Positions 38,417 through 47,403 of a stretch of DNA of 64,000 nt are shown here, piece by piece. The stretch covers positions 1 to 64,000 of the forward strand of contig NZ_BCQW01000001.1 in NCBI RefSeq assembly GCF_001552275.1, written 5' to 3'. Positions within the stretch are counted from its first letter, which is position 1. The number at the start of each line of letters is the position of its first letter. The position numbers were made by a program, and so were the translations under genes. Origin of the DNA: Amphibacillus sediminis NBRC 103570. Its GTDB lineage: Bacteria; Bacillota; Bacilli; Bacillales; Amphibacillaceae. The notes under the pieces are model-generated. The model saw only the letters and a list, made by a program, of their open reading frames with translations. It searched no databases and had not been told where the DNA came from.

Positions 38417-38944
38417 ATGGATATATATTCTAAACGGATCTATTTTCTTGAAGCTTCATATAATGATATCAATTATATTGTTCAATTAGAAAATGACAGA
38501 CACAATCGGTGTTATATCAATTTATGGTTACCTAGACAGCACGAAGAAGCCATGGGCAATGACGATATAAAACATTTCATTATTATGGACAGGCTAATCA
38601 ATCAAAAAATAGGTATCATTATTCTTAGAGGTTTTTCAAGTAAAGATGATAGCATTGAGTTATTGAGAATTGTTATCGATTTTAAGGGTAACGGTTTTGG
38701 TGAAGAAGCTTTAAGACTAGTACAGGATTGGGTTTTCAATACAGTAAAAGCAAATCGATTATGGCTGGATGTCAACACAGAGAATACAAAGGCACTTAAA
38801 CTCTATCAAAAAGTTAACTTTACACTAGAGGGAACGCTTAGAGAGTGCATCAAAACAGATCAAGGTTACCAATCACTTCATGTCATGTCTTTGTTGAAAG
38901 ATGAGTATCTTCGGGTACATAGTAGTAGCCAATCTGAAATATAA
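38417..38944 (+). CDS. GNAT-family N-acetyltransferase (RimJ/RimL-like)
   Basis: 175 aa. The acetyl-CoA binding core is visible as ELLRIVIDFKGNGFGEEALRLVQ, followed by NRLWLDVNTENTKALKLYQKVNFTLEGTLRE, typical of RimJ/RimL-type enzymes that acetylate N-termini or small amines. The substrate is unknown. ATG 38417 follows AGAAAGGAGG. It stands alone between intergenic stretches. Confidence 0.88.
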   Translation: MDIYSKRIYFLEASYNDINYIVQLENDRHNRCYINLWLPRQHEEAMGNDDIKHFIIMDRLINQKIGIIILRGFSSKDDSIELLRIVIDFKGNGFGEEALRLVQDWVFNTVKANRLWLDVNTENTKALKLYQKVNFTLEGTLRECIKTDQGYQSLHVMSLLKDEYLRVHSSSQSEI

Positions 38945-39094
38945 AGAATTTTCAATTAATTTTAGGGGTGGGAGAAGTTGTTAGATCGAAGCCATGTGGA
39001 CATCCTGCAAACTACCCGTTTCGCTTTGAGGATCATAGTTTAGAACGTAGCAGAACTTCAATCATTGAAGAAATATAATAAAAGGGGATTGGTC

Positions 39095-39973
39095 ATGTCT
39101 TTAACTATCGCGTTACCTCATTCTTTTAACTTTTATGCTACAGTGACGGATCATGGGTGGTATCGATTATCACCTTTTGATTTCGATCATGATAAAAAAG
39201 TATTGTCTCGAGTTGAAGAGCTGTCGACAGGAAAGATCGTTTTTGTTTCGATACAACATAGGCTTAACAGCTTAATCGTTGATCTGGAATACATAGATGA
39301 CGTATTATCACCAGTTGAAGAGCAAGAGATTGAAGAGAAGATCAAATGGATTTTCCGTTTGGATGAGGATTTTGATCGGTTTTATCAGCTTTGCCAAGAT
39401 ATCGGAGAAAGGAACGGTATTATAAAACAGTATAGAGGTCGATTACTCAGGTCGCCATCTTTATTTGAAGATATTGTTAAAACAATTTTTACGACTAATA
39501 CAACCTGGAGTCGTACAATAGCTATGACGAACAATTTTGTTACCCATTTAGGGAAGCCGTATCACCTTGAGAAAAAACTATTTTCTTTTCCAAATGTAAC
39601 CACTGTGGTTGCAAAAGGAGAGGATTATTTAAAGAAGCATTTGAAGCTTGGCTATCGTAGTACTTATATCTTTGAACTTGCTCAAAGAATAGTAAGTCAG
39701 GACCTTGATCTAGAGGGTCTAAAGCATGACGTGATCTCGACTGATCAAGTTATCGCCCAGTTAAAAACGATTAAAGGTGTGGGGCCATATGCAATAAGCA
39801 CGATATTGATGTTACTAGGTCGCTATGATTACTTACCGATTGACAGTGATTTTAAAAAACATGTTCGTATGAAATATTTTTCAGGAGTAAGTCCTTCTCA
39901 ACAAGAAATGAAGCAATTATATGATCAATGGGGTGAATTTAAATATTTGGCTTATTGGTTTGATCATGATTAG
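39095..39973 (+). CDS. HhH-GPD family DNA glycosylase (AlkA/Ogg-like)
   Basis: 292 aa. The C-terminal half carries the helix-hairpin-helix LKTIKGVGPYAISTILMLLG and the catalytic aspartate in YLPIDSDFKKHV, so it excises damaged bases. The N-terminal half is a beta-domain like that of AlkA or archaeal Ogg. No Ogg-type lysine is evident before the aspartate, which favours alkyl-base specificity, but this is not certain. ATG 39095 follows AAAGGGG; an in-frame TTG at 39065 lacks a site. With ogt 3 kb away, the region has two alkylation-repair genes. Confidence 0.85.
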   Translation: MSLTIALPHSFNFYATVTDHGWYRLSPFDFDHDKKVLSRVEELSTGKIVFVSIQHRLNSLIVDLEYIDDVLSPVEEQEIEEKIKWIFRLDEDFDRFYQLCQDIGERNGIIKQYRGRLLRSPSLFEDIVKTIFTTNTTWSRTIAMTNNFVTHLGKPYHLEKKLFSFPNVTTVVAKGEDYLKKHLKLGYRSTYIFELAQRIVSQDLDLEGLKHDVISTDQVIAQLKTIKGVGPYAISTILMLLGRYDYLPIDSDFKKHVRMKYFSGVSPSQQEMKQLYDQWGEFKYLAYWFDHD

Positions 39974-40045
39974 TCACTTTGGATGGACTTTAGCAAAATC
40001 TAATTGAGTATTGATACACCGAGATGATGACGAGGTGTGTTTTTT

Positions 40046-40096
40046 ATGGTCTTTGAAAACCCCCGGCATATCCCAGGGGGGTTCAACAAAGACCAT
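40046..40096 (+). promoter_or_regulatory. long hairpin over the start of the next small gene
   Basis: ATGGTCTTTG (40046-40055) pairs with CAAAGACCAT (40087-40096), and AACCCCC (40058-40064) with GGGGGTT (40077-40083), around a 12-nt loop. The start codon lies in the outer stem. There is no T run, so it is not an obvious terminator. Confidence 0.55.
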
Positions 40097-40309
40097 AAAA
40101 ATGGTGATATCATAACAGTCAGCCTTACCGAGGAATCACGAGATTCTTTAGCTTGGCTTAGTTATGTGTTAGGGTCAGAAGGTGAATTACAAAAAAGCTT
40201 TACGGATATTTTTGGCTTTTCAGATATCGTCCTAGATGAAGATAATAGAGCAAATATAACACAAATGAATGAATACTCTAATGTTTATGATGATACATAT
40301 TCATTATAA
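40046..40309 (+). CDS. hypothetical protein, 87 aa
   Basis: I do not recognise a family. The protein is acidic: MVFENPRHIPGGFNKDHKNG, then DIITVSLTEESRDSLAWLSYVLGSEG in two parts and an Asp/Asn/Tyr-rich end. There is no signal or membrane segment. GAGGTG (40032-40037) is spaced for ATG 40046; a GTG at 40037 is in frame but overlaps that site. The first 50 bases form a strong hairpin, so translation may be poor or regulated. It could also be a gene remnant. Confidence 0.5.
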   Translation: MVFENPRHIPGGFNKDHKNGDIITVSLTEESRDSLAWLSYVLGSEGELQKSFTDIFGFSDIVLDEDNRANITQMNEYSNVYDDTYSL

Positions 40310-40404
40310 TCAGTAGAAAAACTATTAGAAGGATATGGTTTGAATTTAGTTGATTAGGTGATAGTGGATTAATAAATGCTTAGAATTTGGTCATACTCAA
40401 AAGC

Positions 40405-40448
40405 ACCTTATGGAGAATTTTTTGCTAAAACTCTCCATAGGGTTTTTT
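40405..40448 (+). terminator. terminator after the hypothetical gene
   Basis: ACCTTATGGAGA pairs with TCTCCATAGGGT (small mismatch) and is followed by TTTTTT. Confidence 0.82.
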
Positions 40449-40529
40449 AGCTAATGCCAATGAATAGAAATAATACTTAAGTAAATAATAGTTAAGGATT
40501 TCAAAAACTAACGAAATGGATGACGTGAT

Positions 40530-41744
40530 ATGAAAGAAAAAAAATTGGACTTATTGGCATTAGCATCGATCCCTCTCGTTATGACGTTAGGTAATTCGAT
40601 GTTAATTCCTGTTTTGCCTCTTATTGAAAAAGAGCTTAACATATCAAGCTTTCAGTCGAGTATGATCATCACTGTCTATTCGGTTGTTGCTATTATCTTA
40701 ATTCCGTTCGCTGGCTATTTATCTGACAAAATAGGGCGGAAAAAGGTCATCATTCCATGTCTGATCATCACAGGAGCTGGAGGTGCTATCTCAGCTTTTT
40801 CTGCCTGGGGAATGGCCAACCCCTACATGATAATCTTAGTTGGACGTTTATTGCAAGGTGTTGGAGCTGCTGGTGCTTTTCCAGTTGTCATACCAACTGT
40901 CGGAGACATGTTTGATGATGAGGAAGATGTTAGTGCTGGCTTAGGCTTAGTTGAAACAGCTAATACGTTTGGAAAGGTTTTAAGTCCGATTATCGGGGCA
41001 TTGCTAGCGCTTATTATTTGGTATTTACCTTTTATTTCTATCCCGATCTTTTCAATCATCTCAATTTTACTTGTTAGCTTTTTAGTTAAAAGGCCAAAAA
41101 AGTCTGATCAAAAAAAACAAAGCTTTTCTGCTTTTTTACAGACGTTAAAGCATGTTTTTAAAGAAAACGGACGTTGGTTAATTTCTATTTTTATTATTGG
41201 TTGTCTGAACATGTTTGTTCTATTTGGTTTCCTCTTTCATTTTTCTTCATTCCTTGAATCCGAGTATAGAGTAGAATCGGTTTATAGAGGGTTAGTGTTG
41301 GCTATTCCTTTATTATTTCTTTGTGCGTCTTCGTTCATTACCGGTAAAAAGATTGGGAACAATAAAGTTATGATGAAGTGGTTAATTCTTATTGGTAATG
41401 TAATAACAGGCGTACCCTTGCTTTGGGTCCGAGCTGAGTTAGGTATGGTCATGATGACTGTCTTGTTGTCGTTATCTGGTTTGGGAATTGGTCTGTCTTT
41501 ACCGAGCTTAGATGCTTTAATTACTGAAGGCATTAAAAAAGAAATTCGGGGGACGGTCACTTCCTTGTATAGCAGTATGCGTTTTTTAGGTGTGGCGGCA
41601 GGTCCACCTATTGTCGCATTAATTATGGATAATATCGTCTTACTATATATACTGTTAGCAGTAATTAGTGGCGTTGCAGCATTGATCACTTTTTTTGCGA
41701 TAAAACCTGAAGAGAAAAAAAAGGTCGCTCTCCACTTAAGCTAA
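40530..41744 (+). CDS. major facilitator superfamily exporter (DHA type)
   Basis: 404 aa with twelve membrane helices. The signature between helices 2 and 3 is GYLSDKIGRKKVI, and helices 4 and 5 show GRLLQGVGAAGAFPVVIPTV and GLGLVETANTFGKVLSPIIG, the antiporter motif region of drug/proton exporters. The second half has GTVTSLYSSMRFLGVAAGPP. Substrate unknown. ATG 40530 follows a weak GACGTGAT site. No regulator is adjacent. Confidence 0.9.
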   Translation: MKEKKLDLLALASIPLVMTLGNSMLIPVLPLIEKELNISSFQSSMIITVYSVVAIILIPFAGYLSDKIGRKKVIIPCLIITGAGGAISAFSAWGMANPYMIILVGRLLQGVGAAGAFPVVIPTVGDMFDDEEDVSAGLGLVETANTFGKVLSPIIGALLALIIWYLPFISIPIFSIISILLVSFLVKRPKKSDQKKQSFSAFLQTLKHVFKENGRWLISIFIIGCLNMFVLFGFLFHFSSFLESEYRVESVYRGLVLAIPLLFLCASSFITGKKIGNNKVMMKWLILIGNVITGVPLLWVRAELGMVMMTVLLSLSGLGIGLSLPSLDALITEGIKKEIRGTVTSLYSSMRFLGVAAGPPIVALIMDNIVLLYILLAVISGVAALITFFAIKPEEKKKVALHLS

Positions 41745-41758
41745 CAACCTTCAAGGCT

Positions 41759-41946
41759 TTATCACAGTGTTAGCCTCCCACTTCAAGAAATAAGGGAACA
41801 CATCATGTCTAAGAGGGAGGTCCAACAGCCAGGAACGGCCCGATTGGTCAGTGGGGGAGAGATGAAGCTGATTAAGTTGGCCACGTCGTGTCGCAACGTC
41901 TGCACGAGCACACCGTCGAAACCCCACTGAACGAAGTTTCGCTTTA
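41759..41946 (+). repeat. repeat module A, internally deleted copy
   Basis: TTATCACAGTGTTAGCCTCCCACTT at the left (given here in parts TTATCACAGTG and CTCCCACTT), the arms AAGAGGGAGG and CAGTGGGGG/CCCCACTG, GTCGTGTCGCAACGTC, and the end GAAGTTTCGCTTTAT. The GCCCC hairpin and the GGTTCAACTAACGTT segment are lost. Confidence 0.82.
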
Positions 41947-41965
41947 TTCACAAAATAATTAAGGA

Positions 41966-42009
41966 AAAAAAGTCTAATTTTCGCAGTTAATTTGAGAATT
42001 AGACTTTTT
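41966..42009. terminator. bidirectional terminator after the MFS gene
   Basis: AAAAAGTCTAATT pairs with AATTAGACTTTTT. The region 42010-42198 has no gene. Confidence 0.82.
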
Positions 42010-42198
42010 ATATAGTTTTCGTTCAGTGGATGAGCTATAACACCATTCCAACAATCTCAGGTATGTTCGTAGTGTCCATAGTCTTTTTATCATTTCAACT
42101 TAATGTACGTACAATTATTAGTAAACTATTGTAATTTTTTTATCCATTCTATATTATTATTATATATAAATGAACTGTTACGTATAAGTTTAAACTTA

Positions 42199-42266
42199 TT
42201 CAGCGGGAAATTATCGAGCTTCGGTCGATAAAATCTCGGCACAGACATGCCAAGGTGCATTTTATT
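42199..42266 (+). repeat. module B copy upstream of the arabinanase gene
   Basis: TTCAGCGGG (trace of module A) leads into TTATCGAGCTTCGGTCGATAA, read as TTATCGA/TCGATAA arms, AATCTCGGCAC, and AAGGTGCATTTTAT. It ends exactly where the candidate CRE starts. Confidence 0.65.
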
Positions 42267-42279
42267 GTAAGCGGTTTAA
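42266..42279 (+). promoter_or_regulatory. candidate catabolite-responsive element (CcpA site)
   Basis: TGTAAGCGGTTTAA matches the TGNAANCGNWNNCW consensus except for one position. It lies 21 bp before the start of the GH43 gene, a place where CcpA would repress or block transcription. Confidence 0.5.
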
Positions 42280-42299
42280 TAATGAAAAGGAGACTATCA

Positions 42300-44834
42300 A
42301 TGAACAGAAAGAAAAGGATTATATTTCCTGTTGTGGCCATTCTTCTAATTGTATTAGCTATTTATATCATGACCATAACATTTAATAAGGAGAGAGAGGG
42401 AGCGAGTATGATAGACAAAGAAAACACGGAAACACCAACCTTTCAAAATGTTTCCGTACATGACCCTTCCATTATTAAAGAAGGGGATACCTATTATGTA
42501 TTTGGTACACATATTGAAGCAGGTAAGTCTAAAGATTTAATGAATTGGGAGCGCTTTACTAATGGTTATCAAGCAACAGATAATGCTTTATATGGTGATC
42601 TAGAAATGAATTTAAAGGAGTCATTTAAGTGGGCAGGAAAAGATGATGCTGATAGTAAAGGTGGCTATGCCGTCTGGGCTCCAGATATATTTTGGAATGA
42701 TGATTATGTAAACGAAGACGGAACAAAAGGTGCGTATATGATTTATTACAGTGCATCTTCCACATATATACGTTCTGCAATCGGTTATGCCGTTTCTCAG
42801 GATATTGAAGGGCCGTATCAATATGTGGATACCATTATGTACTCTGGCTTTACCGAAGATGATGCATTTGATGAGAATAGTGATGTGAATAAAAAATGGA
42901 CAAATACCAACATTTCTGAATTGATAGAACAAGGGAAAGTTGATGGAAAAAATGATGATTGGTTCAGAAATGATGGTTCCTATAATAATGAGCGATATCC
43001 GAATGCGATTGATGCCAATCTGTTTTATGATCAAGACGGAGACCTATGGATGGTATACGGATCATGGTCTGGCGGGATTTATTTGTTAGAAATAAATAAA
43101 GAGACGGGACAAGCGATCTATCCAGGAGAAGATGGGGTAACAGAGGATGGTCGTCTGATTGATCGATACTTCGGAACTCATATTTCAGGAGGCTTTGCTA
43201 AGTCAGGGGAAGGTCCTTATGTGGTTTATGATGAAGATCGAGGTTTTTATTATTTGTATGTGACTTACGGTTGGTTAGGTGCAGATGGTGAATATAATAT
43301 GCGCATATTCCGTTCAGAAAATCCGACAGGCCCTTATACTGATGCCGATGGAAAACCTGCTGTTTTACCTAACAATACCGATAATGCTCCATATGGGAAT
43401 AAAATGATGGGACATTTTTTATTTGAACGTCACGTTGGTGATCCAACCATGGGAAGTGGCTATGGTTATGTTTCTCCCGGTCATAATTCTGTCTTGACAG
43501 ATGATAATGATAAGCAATTCGTTGTCTTTCATACAAGATTTCCAGATACAGGCGAAATGTTTGAAACAAGAGTTCATCCCATTTATTACAATAGTGAAGA
43601 TTGGCCCGTTTTTGCTCCATATCGATACACAGGTGAAACATTATCGAAAATAGATGAAAAATCAATTCCTGGTGAATATAAATATCTGAACCATGAAAAA
43701 GATAATAATACGACTGTAAAACGTTCCTCTTATATTTTATTAAATGAAGACAAGACGATTTCAGGTGAAATAGATGGCATTTGGAGGCTTTACGATGACT
43801 ACCGTATTGAAATCAAAACCAATAACCTCACTTATGATGGAGTATTGGTTCACCAATGGGATCATACCTCTAACCAATATGTTTTGACATTTACAGCACT
43901 ATCCAACAAAGGGGTATCGATGTGGGGGAGTAAACTAGTGGATATGCCCGATGGTGAAGTTGTGCAAGCTGTTAAACAAGATTTAGAAATTGGTCGATTA
44001 GATCAGATTAACCGCGATCTTCAGCTGCCGACAGTTGGTTTTCATAATAGTCAAATTGATTGGGAAAGCTCGAATGAAAAGATAGTATCTTCATCTGGTA
44101 AGGTCAATCAACAAGATGATGATGTTCAGGTAACACTTACCGTAAATATTACAAAAGGTGATGCTCAAGCAACGAAAAGCTTTGACCTTACTGTCATAGC
44201 AAAAGAAAGTACGGATACAATAGAAAAACTTCAATTTTCCTTTGAAGATAATTTGAAAGAACAAGATAACTTAGTTGGTGAAGGGATCATAACAGGAAAT
44301 CGTTTGAACAATTCAGGTGGTGAGATCACTTTTGCAGACGGAATAAAAGGAAAAGCAGCTTATTTCAATGGATATTCAGGTATTAGATTACCGAATGGAT
44401 TAATCCAATCTAACGCTTACACTGTTACACTTTGGGTAAAACCTGAATCATTAGCGACGCATACCACAACATTTTTTGGTGCAAAAGATGAAAATAACTG
44501 GATTAGTCTAGTGCTTAAAGGGACAGTCGATGACCAAACTATGATTTGGTCTGGGAGTTCAGAGTGGTATGATGCACCAACAGGGACAACAATTCCGGTC
44601 AATGAATGGTCCCATTTAGGTTTTGTTGTAGATAATGAAGATATAAGCGTCTATTTAAATGGTAAGCAAGTCTTTTCGGGGAGTCAATTTCCAAGTATTT
44701 TTAATCCAACAAGCAGTTTTGGCTTAGGCGTTAACTATTGGGATCCACCATATCAAGGTTTAATTGATGAATTAATTATATTCAATCGTGCGATTTCAGA
44801 GGAAGAAATGATTCAACTTGCCAAGAAGGATTAA
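42300..44834 (+). CDS. exported GH43 arabinan endo-1,5-alpha-L-arabinanase with LamG-like domain
   Basis: 844 aa. Signal anchor (IIFPVVAILLIVLAIYIM), then a GH43 five-blade propeller (about 45-445). The catalytic set is Asp55 in VHDPSII, Asp238 in NAIDANLF and Glu304 in SGEGPYV. A beta-barrel C-domain follows (about 445-555), then an Ig-like segment (SQIDWESSNEKIVSSSGKV) and a C-terminal LamG/concanavalin-like domain (AAYFNGYSGIRLPNG, then IDELIIFNRAISEEEM). This layout is the Abn2/AbnA type that cuts arabinan outside the cell. ATG 42300 follows AAAAGGAG. Alone, with no transport genes beside it. Confidence 0.92.
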   Translation: MNRKKRIIFPVVAILLIVLAIYIMTITFNKEREGASMIDKENTETPTFQNVSVHDPSIIKEGDTYYVFGTHIEAGKSKDLMNWERFTNGYQATDNALYGDLEMNLKESFKWAGKDDADSKGGYAVWAPDIFWNDDYVNEDGTKGAYMIYYSASSTYIRSAIGYAVSQDIEGPYQYVDTIMYSGFTEDDAFDENSDVNKKWTNTNISELIEQGKVDGKNDDWFRNDGSYNNERYPNAIDANLFYDQDGDLWMVYGSWSGGIYLLEINKETGQAIYPGEDGVTEDGRLIDRYFGTHISGGFAKSGEGPYVVYDEDRGFYYLYVTYGWLGADGEYNMRIFRSENPTGPYTDADGKPAVLPNNTDNAPYGNKMMGHFLFERHVGDPTMGSGYGYVSPGHNSVLTDDNDKQFVVFHTRFPDTGEMFETRVHPIYYNSEDWPVFAPYRYTGETLSKIDEKSIPGEYKYLNHEKDNNTTVKRSSYILLNEDKTISGEIDGIWRLYDDYRIEIKTNNLTYDGVLVHQWDHTSNQYVLTFTALSNKGVSMWGSKLVDMPDGEVVQAVKQDLEIGRLDQINRDLQLPTVGFHNSQIDWESSNEKIVSSSGKVNQQDDDVQVTLTVNITKGDAQATKSFDLTVIAKESTDTIEKLQFSFEDNLKEQDNLVGEGIITGNRLNNSGGEITFADGIKGKAAYFNGYSGIRLPNGLIQSNAYTVTLWVKPESLATHTTTFFGAKDENNWISLVLKGTVDDQTMIWSGSSEWYDAPTGTTIPVNEWSHLGFVVDNEDISVYLNGKQVFSGSQFPSIFNPTSSFGLGVNYWDPPYQGLIDELIIFNRAISEEEMIQLAKKD

Positions 44835-44883
44835 TAGAAGAGCTTACTTAATTGTTAAGATAAATTTAAATTAGCTGCAAAAA

Positions 44884-44927
44884 ACTCGCTATTCCTGAAA
44901 CTCATTTTTTGAACAGGAATAGCGAGT
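44884..44927 (+). terminator. terminator of the arabinanase gene
   Basis: ACTCGCTATTCCTG pairs perfectly with CAGGAATAGCGAGT. Only AAAAGAG follows on the plus strand, so efficiency is uncertain; on the minus strand it is followed by TTTTTTGC. Confidence 0.75.
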
Positions 44928-45441
44928 AAAAGAGTATTCCTTTTATTAACAGGAGTCTACTCAAGTTTGATACTAATATTTATTAATACATATATCCAGA
45001 GAGAAACAGACCAAAATTATATAGCCCGCATCAGTAGCATCAAGTCAATAGCTTAAGGAAGGGAATAAGTGACAAAGAGGGAATAGCTTATGTAATTAAT
45101 TAATTTGGAACGCAAAGAAAAAAGAGGATTGTAATCAAATAAGTTGAATTTATCTTTTGTGAATTGCTATATTAGAAGCATAAAATATATACTTGATAAA
45201 ATAATTTCTCACCTATTAATTGAACGGTATATTAAGTGGCTGGAGATAATACAAAATCCAGAGTAATATACTCGTATTTATCCGGACGTTTCAATACCAA
45301 TGTACCTTTCTGCTTTCCATGAAATTACATTTGATATATGAAAAATATTATTCGAGTCAGAATTACTATGGATAAAACGAGTTATTAATAATGGTCATTA
45401 ATGAAATAGAAATTAATTTATAATGGGGGAGGTATATTTAA
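44928..45441. other. gene-free AT-rich region
   Basis: I find no reading frame with a ribosome site, no repeat module and no known RNA motif. TATAAT-like words are abundant and uninformative. Confidence 0.5.
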
Positions 45442-46141
45442 ATGCGTGTAGCTGCACTTTACGATATTCATGCAAACTACATTAAAAGCAGTCTTAGAAG
45501 AGATTAGAAAAGCAAACATTGATCAAGTTCTTGTCGGTGGGGATTTAGCTTGGGGACCCGAACCACGTCAAGTAATGAATTTTTTAATGGATTATAAGGA
45601 TGAGTTTATTTTTATTAGAGGTAACGTTGATCGTGAAGTTTCTTACCGTTGTGGAAAGGAAAAAGGGTTAGATGATTTTACTGCCGAATTAAATAATTGG
45701 TGTGCTAATCAATTAACAGAAAAGCAATTAAGATTCCTAAAGAGTTTACCAGAAAAAGCTACTTTGAGCATTGAAGGTTTGGGAGAAGTCTTATTTGTAC
45801 ATGGTTCTCCCCGCAGCGATGAAGAGGCGATTCGAATAAATACTACAGAAAACGAAATTCGACCTATGCTTGAAAATGTTTCACAAGATGTTATTGTTTG
45901 TGGTCATACTCACATACAGTTTGATCGCATTGTCAATTATAAACGTGTAATTAATGCAGGAAGTGTTGGATTACAGAGTCGAGCAAATGGAGCTTGTTGG
46001 GCTTTACTCGGTCCTGATGTTGAACTCAAGGTAACTCCATATGATGCAAAAAGGGCGTCTGAAAGAATTCTTAAAACTAACGCGCCTTACAAAGAGGATT
46101 TTGCAGAACATTACTTAAATCCACCTTTTGAGGGGCCTTGA
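45442..46141 (+). pseudogene. metallophosphoesterase, frameshifted near its N-terminus
   Basis: ATG 45442 behind GGGGGAGG begins MRVAALYDIHANY, the expected first metal motif (DxHxN). The frame then stops at 45505. The remaining 220 codons continue in another frame from TTLKAVLEEIRKANIDQ, with GGDLAWGP, FIRGNVDRE, VHGSPRSDEE, CGHTHIQFD and INAGSVG, the other family motifs. Family members have two or three more residues at the junction (as in HANxxALKAVL), so about 5 bp seem to be lost at 45480. An internal ATG (45470) would give a 223-aa product without the first metal ligands. It is inactive unless this is a sequencing error or frameshifting occurs. Confidence 0.8.
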
Positions 46142-46233
46142 TTATCAAAATATACTTTATAGTAATGAAAAAGTATAAAGTATAAGTATATAGGAAGTTA
46201 AGACAGGAAACGCTTTTCTTATTTTCAAATTCT

Positions 46234-46264
<31 letters not shown>

Positions 46265-46279
46265 ATGTCATAAAAAAGA

Positions 46280-46322
46280 TTTTGTCTCAAAATTAAAGTA
46301 TTCTTATGATAGTGAGACAAAA
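46280..46322. terminator. bidirectional terminator between convergent genes
   Basis: TTTTGTCTCA pairs with TGAGACAAAA, with A/T runs outside. It lies between the phosphoesterase remnant and the minus-strand SRPBCC gene. Confidence 0.8.
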
Positions 46323-46407
46323 TAAAAAATTTTAGTGTAATGATTATCTTAATTACCACCACTGTGACACTTATATTATATATAACATCGGTTGCGTAAT
46401 CTGCTGC

Positions 46408-46842
46408 TTAAAAATTAAGTTGATCTTGCATAGCTGTGATCATCTTGTCCCAAGCATCTATTGTCTGGTCTTTATACTCAGCCCAATTTGGATGAAGTTG
46501 ATGCGTTAAAGTTAGTTGACTACCAGTGTCTGTCGATTCGATATCGACAAACACACGATCGATATCTGGTAAATCATCAACGGTGGCCCATGTAAAAACG
46601 AGTCGACTAGGTCGTTCTAGCTCTAGGTAACTCCCTACATGTTCGATTAATTGTCTACCCCTTTTATCAGTAAAAATAAATTCTCCGCCTACCCGATTCT
46701 CTATTTCAACCCTTACGAGGTTTCCATCAGGGAACATCCATCGCTTAATTAACTTTGGTGTTAACCAGGCATCGTAGATCTGTTCTGGATCAGCTTTAAG
46801 ATCCTTTGTTAAGCTGGCATTTAAATGATTGGCAAATGTCAT
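46408..46842 (-). CDS. SRPBCC/AHSA1-domain protein
   Basis: 144 aa. The START-like fold is recognisable from DPEQIYDAWLTPKLIKRWMF, GGEFIFTDKRG, RLVFTWATVDDLPD and the end HPNWAEYKDQTIDAWDKMIT. Such proteins bind hydrophobic ligands or activate partner proteins; the role is unknown. ATG 46842 follows AAGGAGAG. An upstream in-frame ATG (46947) would overlap the next gene and adds unlike residues. It lies in a short minus-strand group with a VOC protein and a hydrolase. Confidence 0.85.
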   Translation of the reverse strand: MTFANHLNASLTKDLKADPEQIYDAWLTPKLIKRWMFPDGNLVRVEIENRVGGEFIFTDKRGRQLIEHVGSYLELERPSRLVFTWATVDDLPDIDRVFVDIESTDTGSQLTLTHQLHPNWAEYKDQTIDAWDKMITAMQDQLNF

Positions 46843-46906
46843 GATTCCAGTTACTCTCCTTTTTGGTCCTCTGACACTCTGATATGAAACGTTTAAGTTT
46901 TGAGAA

Positions 46907-47308
46907 CTAATCATAATCAACTTTTGTTTGAAATAAATCCAATTCATTTCCGTACAAATCCTTAAATCCTACCCCCTTTCCTCCTGGTACATCTTGTATT
47001 TCCCCATGAAAAACGATCCCACGATGCTTTAATTCGTTAAAATCTCTTTCAATATCATCCGTTTCAAACATTAGTATCACCGTATCGCCTCCTTGTTTGC
47101 CGATCAGGCGTTTTTGTTCGGGAGTCTTTGCTTCAGCAAGTTCAATCATTGTTTCGTTATCTGTTGCTGGGGAAACTGTGAGGTATTGCCATTCTGGTCC
47201 AAATTCTGCTTCTTCCCTTACGACAAAACCTAACTTGTTTACATAAAACGTCTTAGCTTCCTCTAAATTGTGAACAAACAAGGTAAGTTGGATTATGCTT
47301 TTTATCAT
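46907..47308 (-). CDS. VOC (glyoxalase/bleomycin-resistance-like) family protein
   Basis: 133 aa. A paired beta-alpha-beta fold: IKSIIQLTLFVHNLEEAKTF, ending GKGVGFKDLYGNELDLFQT, with the metal-site glutamate expected near the end (YGNELDLF). The substrate is unknown; the family includes resistance and detoxification proteins. ATG 47308 follows GGGGGAGG. It is 64 bp upstream of the SRPBCC gene and probably cotranscribed; AHSA1/VOC neighbours are common in Bacillus. Confidence 0.88.
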   Translation of the reverse strand: MIKSIIQLTLFVHNLEEAKTFYVNKLGFVVREEAEFGPEWQYLTVSPATDNETMIELAEAKTPEQKRLIGKQGGDTVILMFETDDIERDFNELKHRGIVFHGEIQDVPGGKGVGFKDLYGNELDLFQTKVDYD

Positions 47309-47403
47309 TATTATTTTTCCTCCCCCTATCATTTAAGTCATCGTTATCTTAACATGATAAGAGCTCGCAAATTTCTCTTTAATTGCTTTTAAAAGGACCA
47401 GCA

